From XYD12-FULL-36-8 sp964613805 (GTDB lineage: Bacteria > Bacteroidota > Ignavibacteria > Ignavibacteriales > Ignavibacteriaceae), in assembly GCA_964613805.1 (NCBI GenBank), contig CAZTJF010000007.1:83700-147699 (forward strand): a stretch of DNA of 64,000 nucleotides, read 5' to 3'. The position numbers were made by a program, and so were the translations under genes. The notes under the pieces are model-generated. The model worked only from the letters and a program-made list of their open reading frames with translations, made no database searches and was not told where the DNA came from. Shown in pieces: positions 62,288 through 64,000 of this stretch (its first letter is position 1; every line of letters starts with the position of its first letter).

Positions 62288-63690
62288 TTGTAAATCAAAA
62301 ATCAAACTATTACCTTAGACTTTTCTTAGACCTTCTGCTGTTAAATATAATTTTTGTAATATCTGCTGTCATCGCTCAATCATTCCAAACTTTGATGGCA
62401 AGAAACCATATGTTTATTCTGCTTGCCTCATTGAATTTTCTTTGGTACTTCGCATCAAATATTAATGGATTTTACGAGGACAACAATCTTCGCTCATTCT
62501 CTTATCAGTTCAACAACATTCTTAAAAATACTTTTGTGCAGATAATTGCAGCAATCTTGTTTATCTTTTTAGCTAAAGAAGAGCTTTTCACAAGAAACTT
62601 TATTCTCATATATGCTTTTTTGCTCATTACTACAATCAGTTTTAGAATTCAGCTGGTCAAATGGCTCGGAAGCAAATTAATTTTAAATAGGAGTAAAGCA
62701 CAAAATATCGCAATTGTTGGTTCAGGTGAAGTCGCAAAAAGTTTTTATGATTCAACAATAAAACGGCAGAGTTCTGGTTATAATTTCAGCGGATATTTGG
62801 ACGATTCTAATTCCGGATCTTCTCAGGAAAAATTGATTGGCAAAATTGACGATTTGGAAAAAGTAATTACCAATAAAAATATAAACGAGGTGGTAGTTGC
62901 TCTTCCTATTCAGGAGTTTGCAAAGTTGGATCGAATAATTAAAGTGTGCAATCGTCATGCGGTTCGTGTTCACATAATACCAGACTATTTTAAGTATATT
63001 TCAAAAAAATTCCGCATCACGATGTTTGAAAACTTTCCAATAATTACTATCCGAGATGAGCCGCTTGCTGAAGCACATTGGAGATTTATAAAACGAACAT
63101 TCGATATTCTCTTTTCGCTTTCGGTAATTATATTTTTTCTCAGCTGGCTAACACCAATAATTGCTGTCCTAATTAAGTTATTTTCTCGCGGGAATGTGTT
63201 CTACTCACAAAGTAGAGTTGGAATGAATAATAAAAAATTCGACTTTTATAAATTCAGAACACTTGTACCGCAAAATGATGAGAACGAGAATCAATATTCA
63301 CCAGTTGTGCAAGGAGATGCGCGCATAACCAAAATTGGAAAATTTTTAAGAAGAACTAACCTCGATGAACTTCCGCAGTTTTTTAATATTCTTAAGGGCG
63401 ATATGTCGGTTGTTGGACCCAGGCCTCATTTTGTCCCGTACAATGAAGTTTATTCTGAAATAGTTGATGAAATAAAACTTAGAGGCAGAGCCAGACCTGG
63501 ACTAACGGGCTGGGCTCAGGTTCATGGGTTGAGAGGCGATTCACCTGACCCGATTGAAAATGAAATCAGAACTAAAAAAAGAATCGAATATGATATCTGG
63601 TACATTGAGAATTGGTCAATCTGGCTTGATATCCAAATTATCATTCTCACAGTATGGCAAATGATAAGGGGTGAAACGCGGGCAATTTAG
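62284..63690 (+). CDS. Polyprenyl-phosphate hexose-1-phosphate transferase (WbaP/WcaJ-like)
   Basis: A 468-residue initiating enzyme that transfers a sugar-1-phosphate from a nucleotide sugar to undecaprenyl phosphate. N-terminal four or five helices (1-115), a Rossmann-like domain starting IAIVGSGEVAKSFYD (140-250), a re-entrant helix (about 280-300), and the catalytic C-terminal domain with YKFRTL, RITKIGKFLRRTNLDELPQ, GDMSVVGPRPH and GLTGWAQVHGLRG. This is the first committed step of the polysaccharide locus. Sugar specificity (glucose or galactose) cannot be read. Confidence 0.95.
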   Translation: MIVNQKSNYYLRLFLDLLLLNIIFVISAVIAQSFQTLMARNHMFILLASLNFLWYFASNINGFYEDNNLRSFSYQFNNILKNTFVQIIAAILFIFLAKEELFTRNFILIYAFLLITTISFRIQLVKWLGSKLILNRSKAQNIAIVGSGEVAKSFYDSTIKRQSSGYNFSGYLDDSNSGSSQEKLIGKIDDLEKVITNKNINEVVVALPIQEFAKLDRIIKVCNRHAVRVHIIPDYFKYISKKFRITMFENFPIITIRDEPLAEAHWRFIKRTFDILFSLSVIIFFLSWLTPIIAVLIKLFSRGNVFYSQSRVGMNNKKFDFYKFRTLVPQNDENENQYSPVVQGDARITKIGKFLRRTNLDELPQFFNILKGDMSVVGPRPHFVPYNEVYSEIVDEIKLRGRARPGLTGWAQVHGLRGDSPDPIENEIRTKKRIEYDIWYIENWSIWLDIQIIILTVWQMIRGETRAI

Positions 63691-63801
63691 TTTTAAATTT
63701 TGCCGTATAAGCTAAATATTTATTTCTATCAGCACTTCATACAGATTATTCATTTACTTAATTTTATACCATAATTTATCATCTTTTAACAACAGGGAAC
63801 T

Positions 63802-64000
63802 ATGATGAAAAACTTACCATCCATTTCTTGTACCAACCCTCTCTCTTTACAGTTCACAAAAAATGTTTTCAGAACTGTTATTTTGTTTTTTTCTGTTTTG
63901 ATTTTTCAAACAACCTTATTTGCACAAGTCAGTATCGGCGGCTCGCCTTTTAGCTTTAATCACCGTATGGGAAACATTGTTTCCAAAGTTCAAATGCCGC
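63802..64000 (+). CDS. Secreted protein, 3'-truncated by the window edge
   Basis: Only the first 66 residues are visible. The start has tandem ATGs at 63802 and 63805 with AGGGAA upstream. A long signal peptide (TVILFFSVLIFQTTLFAQ) ends near residue 42 and is followed by VSIGGSPFSFNHRMG and a VQMP segment. This resembles the pro-region of T9SS-exported peptidases and other Bacteroidota secreted proteins, from memory only. Family cannot be settled from this part. Confidence 0.75.
   Translation, partial: MMKNLPSISCTNPLSLQFTKNVFRTVILFFSVLIFQTTLFAQVSIGGSPFSFNHRMGNIVSKVQMP

Noticed and set aside
1..64000. tRNA, rRNA, CRISPR, transposase or prophage features
   Set aside because: Reading all gaps showed no cloverleaf-like sequences, regular spaced repeats or mobile-element genes; short RNAs could still be missed by eye.

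Overview
The window looks like a chromosomal segment from a low-GC (visibly AT-rich) Gram-negative bacterium of the Bacteroidota/Chlorobi-Ignavibacteria group. The main clues are secreted proteins ending in type IX secretion (T9SS) C-terminal sorting domains with NPFNPST-like motifs (11335-12168, 31304-33292), lipid A genes (lpxB, lpxK), TTG-N20-TAnnTTTG promoter-like sequences of Bacteroidota type, and a DUF1844 gene. The Ignavibacteria assignment is inference from family resemblance, not a database match. I saw no rRNA, tRNA, CRISPR array, transposase or phage gene. No gap between genes exceeds 300 bases; the largest are 46408-46655 and 3109-3353.

Layout. 1-11.1 kb is a mixed housekeeping/accessory area: 5'-truncated glycogen synthase, a dCMP deaminase-DMT transporter-small membrane protein operon, a cytochrome c, a PAP2 phosphatase with a rhomboid protease, a TolB/TPR membrane protein, a Tat-exported D-aminoacylase-like amidohydrolase and rluE. 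11.3-19.5 kb is the most unusual part: a T9SS protein, then a tightly coupled operon of a PqqD-like protein, an ATP-grasp ligase, a LysA-like PLP enzyme with a RiPP-leader-like N-terminal tail, a urea-transporter/M23-peptidase fusion, a TPR protein, a probable outer-membrane barrel and a membrane acyltransferase. 19.5-24.1 kb (minus strand) is queC-queF-glnD-murI.

24.2-50.4 kb is a 26-kb run on the plus strand: tpiA, a degenerate GH2-like membrane protein, smc, a T9SS protein, a HAD phosphatase, an ICMT-like methyltransferase, lpxB, a DUF374 acyltransferase, lpxK, ppdK, queA-ispD, plsY-gpsA, recG, and then a four-gene cassette (two diverged Ddl-like ATP-grasp ligases, a GNAT acetyltransferase, a lysine 2,3-aminomutase-type radical SAM enzyme) closed by a strong terminator.

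50.5-63.7 kb begins with nadK and DUF1844 and continues into a surface-polysaccharide locus: six glycosyltransferases, a GT-C-like membrane protein, two SAM methyltransferases, a Wzx-type flippase and a WbaP-type initiating phosphoglycosyltransferase. The window ends inside a gene for a secreted protein.

Two cassettes are the best candidates for undescribed biology. The 12.2-19.5 kb operon joins RiPP-style recognition and ligation parts to envelope proteins. The 46.7-50.4 kb cassette combines two peptide-ligase-like enzymes with a beta-lysine-forming enzyme and an acetyltransferase. Their products cannot be deduced from sequence alone.
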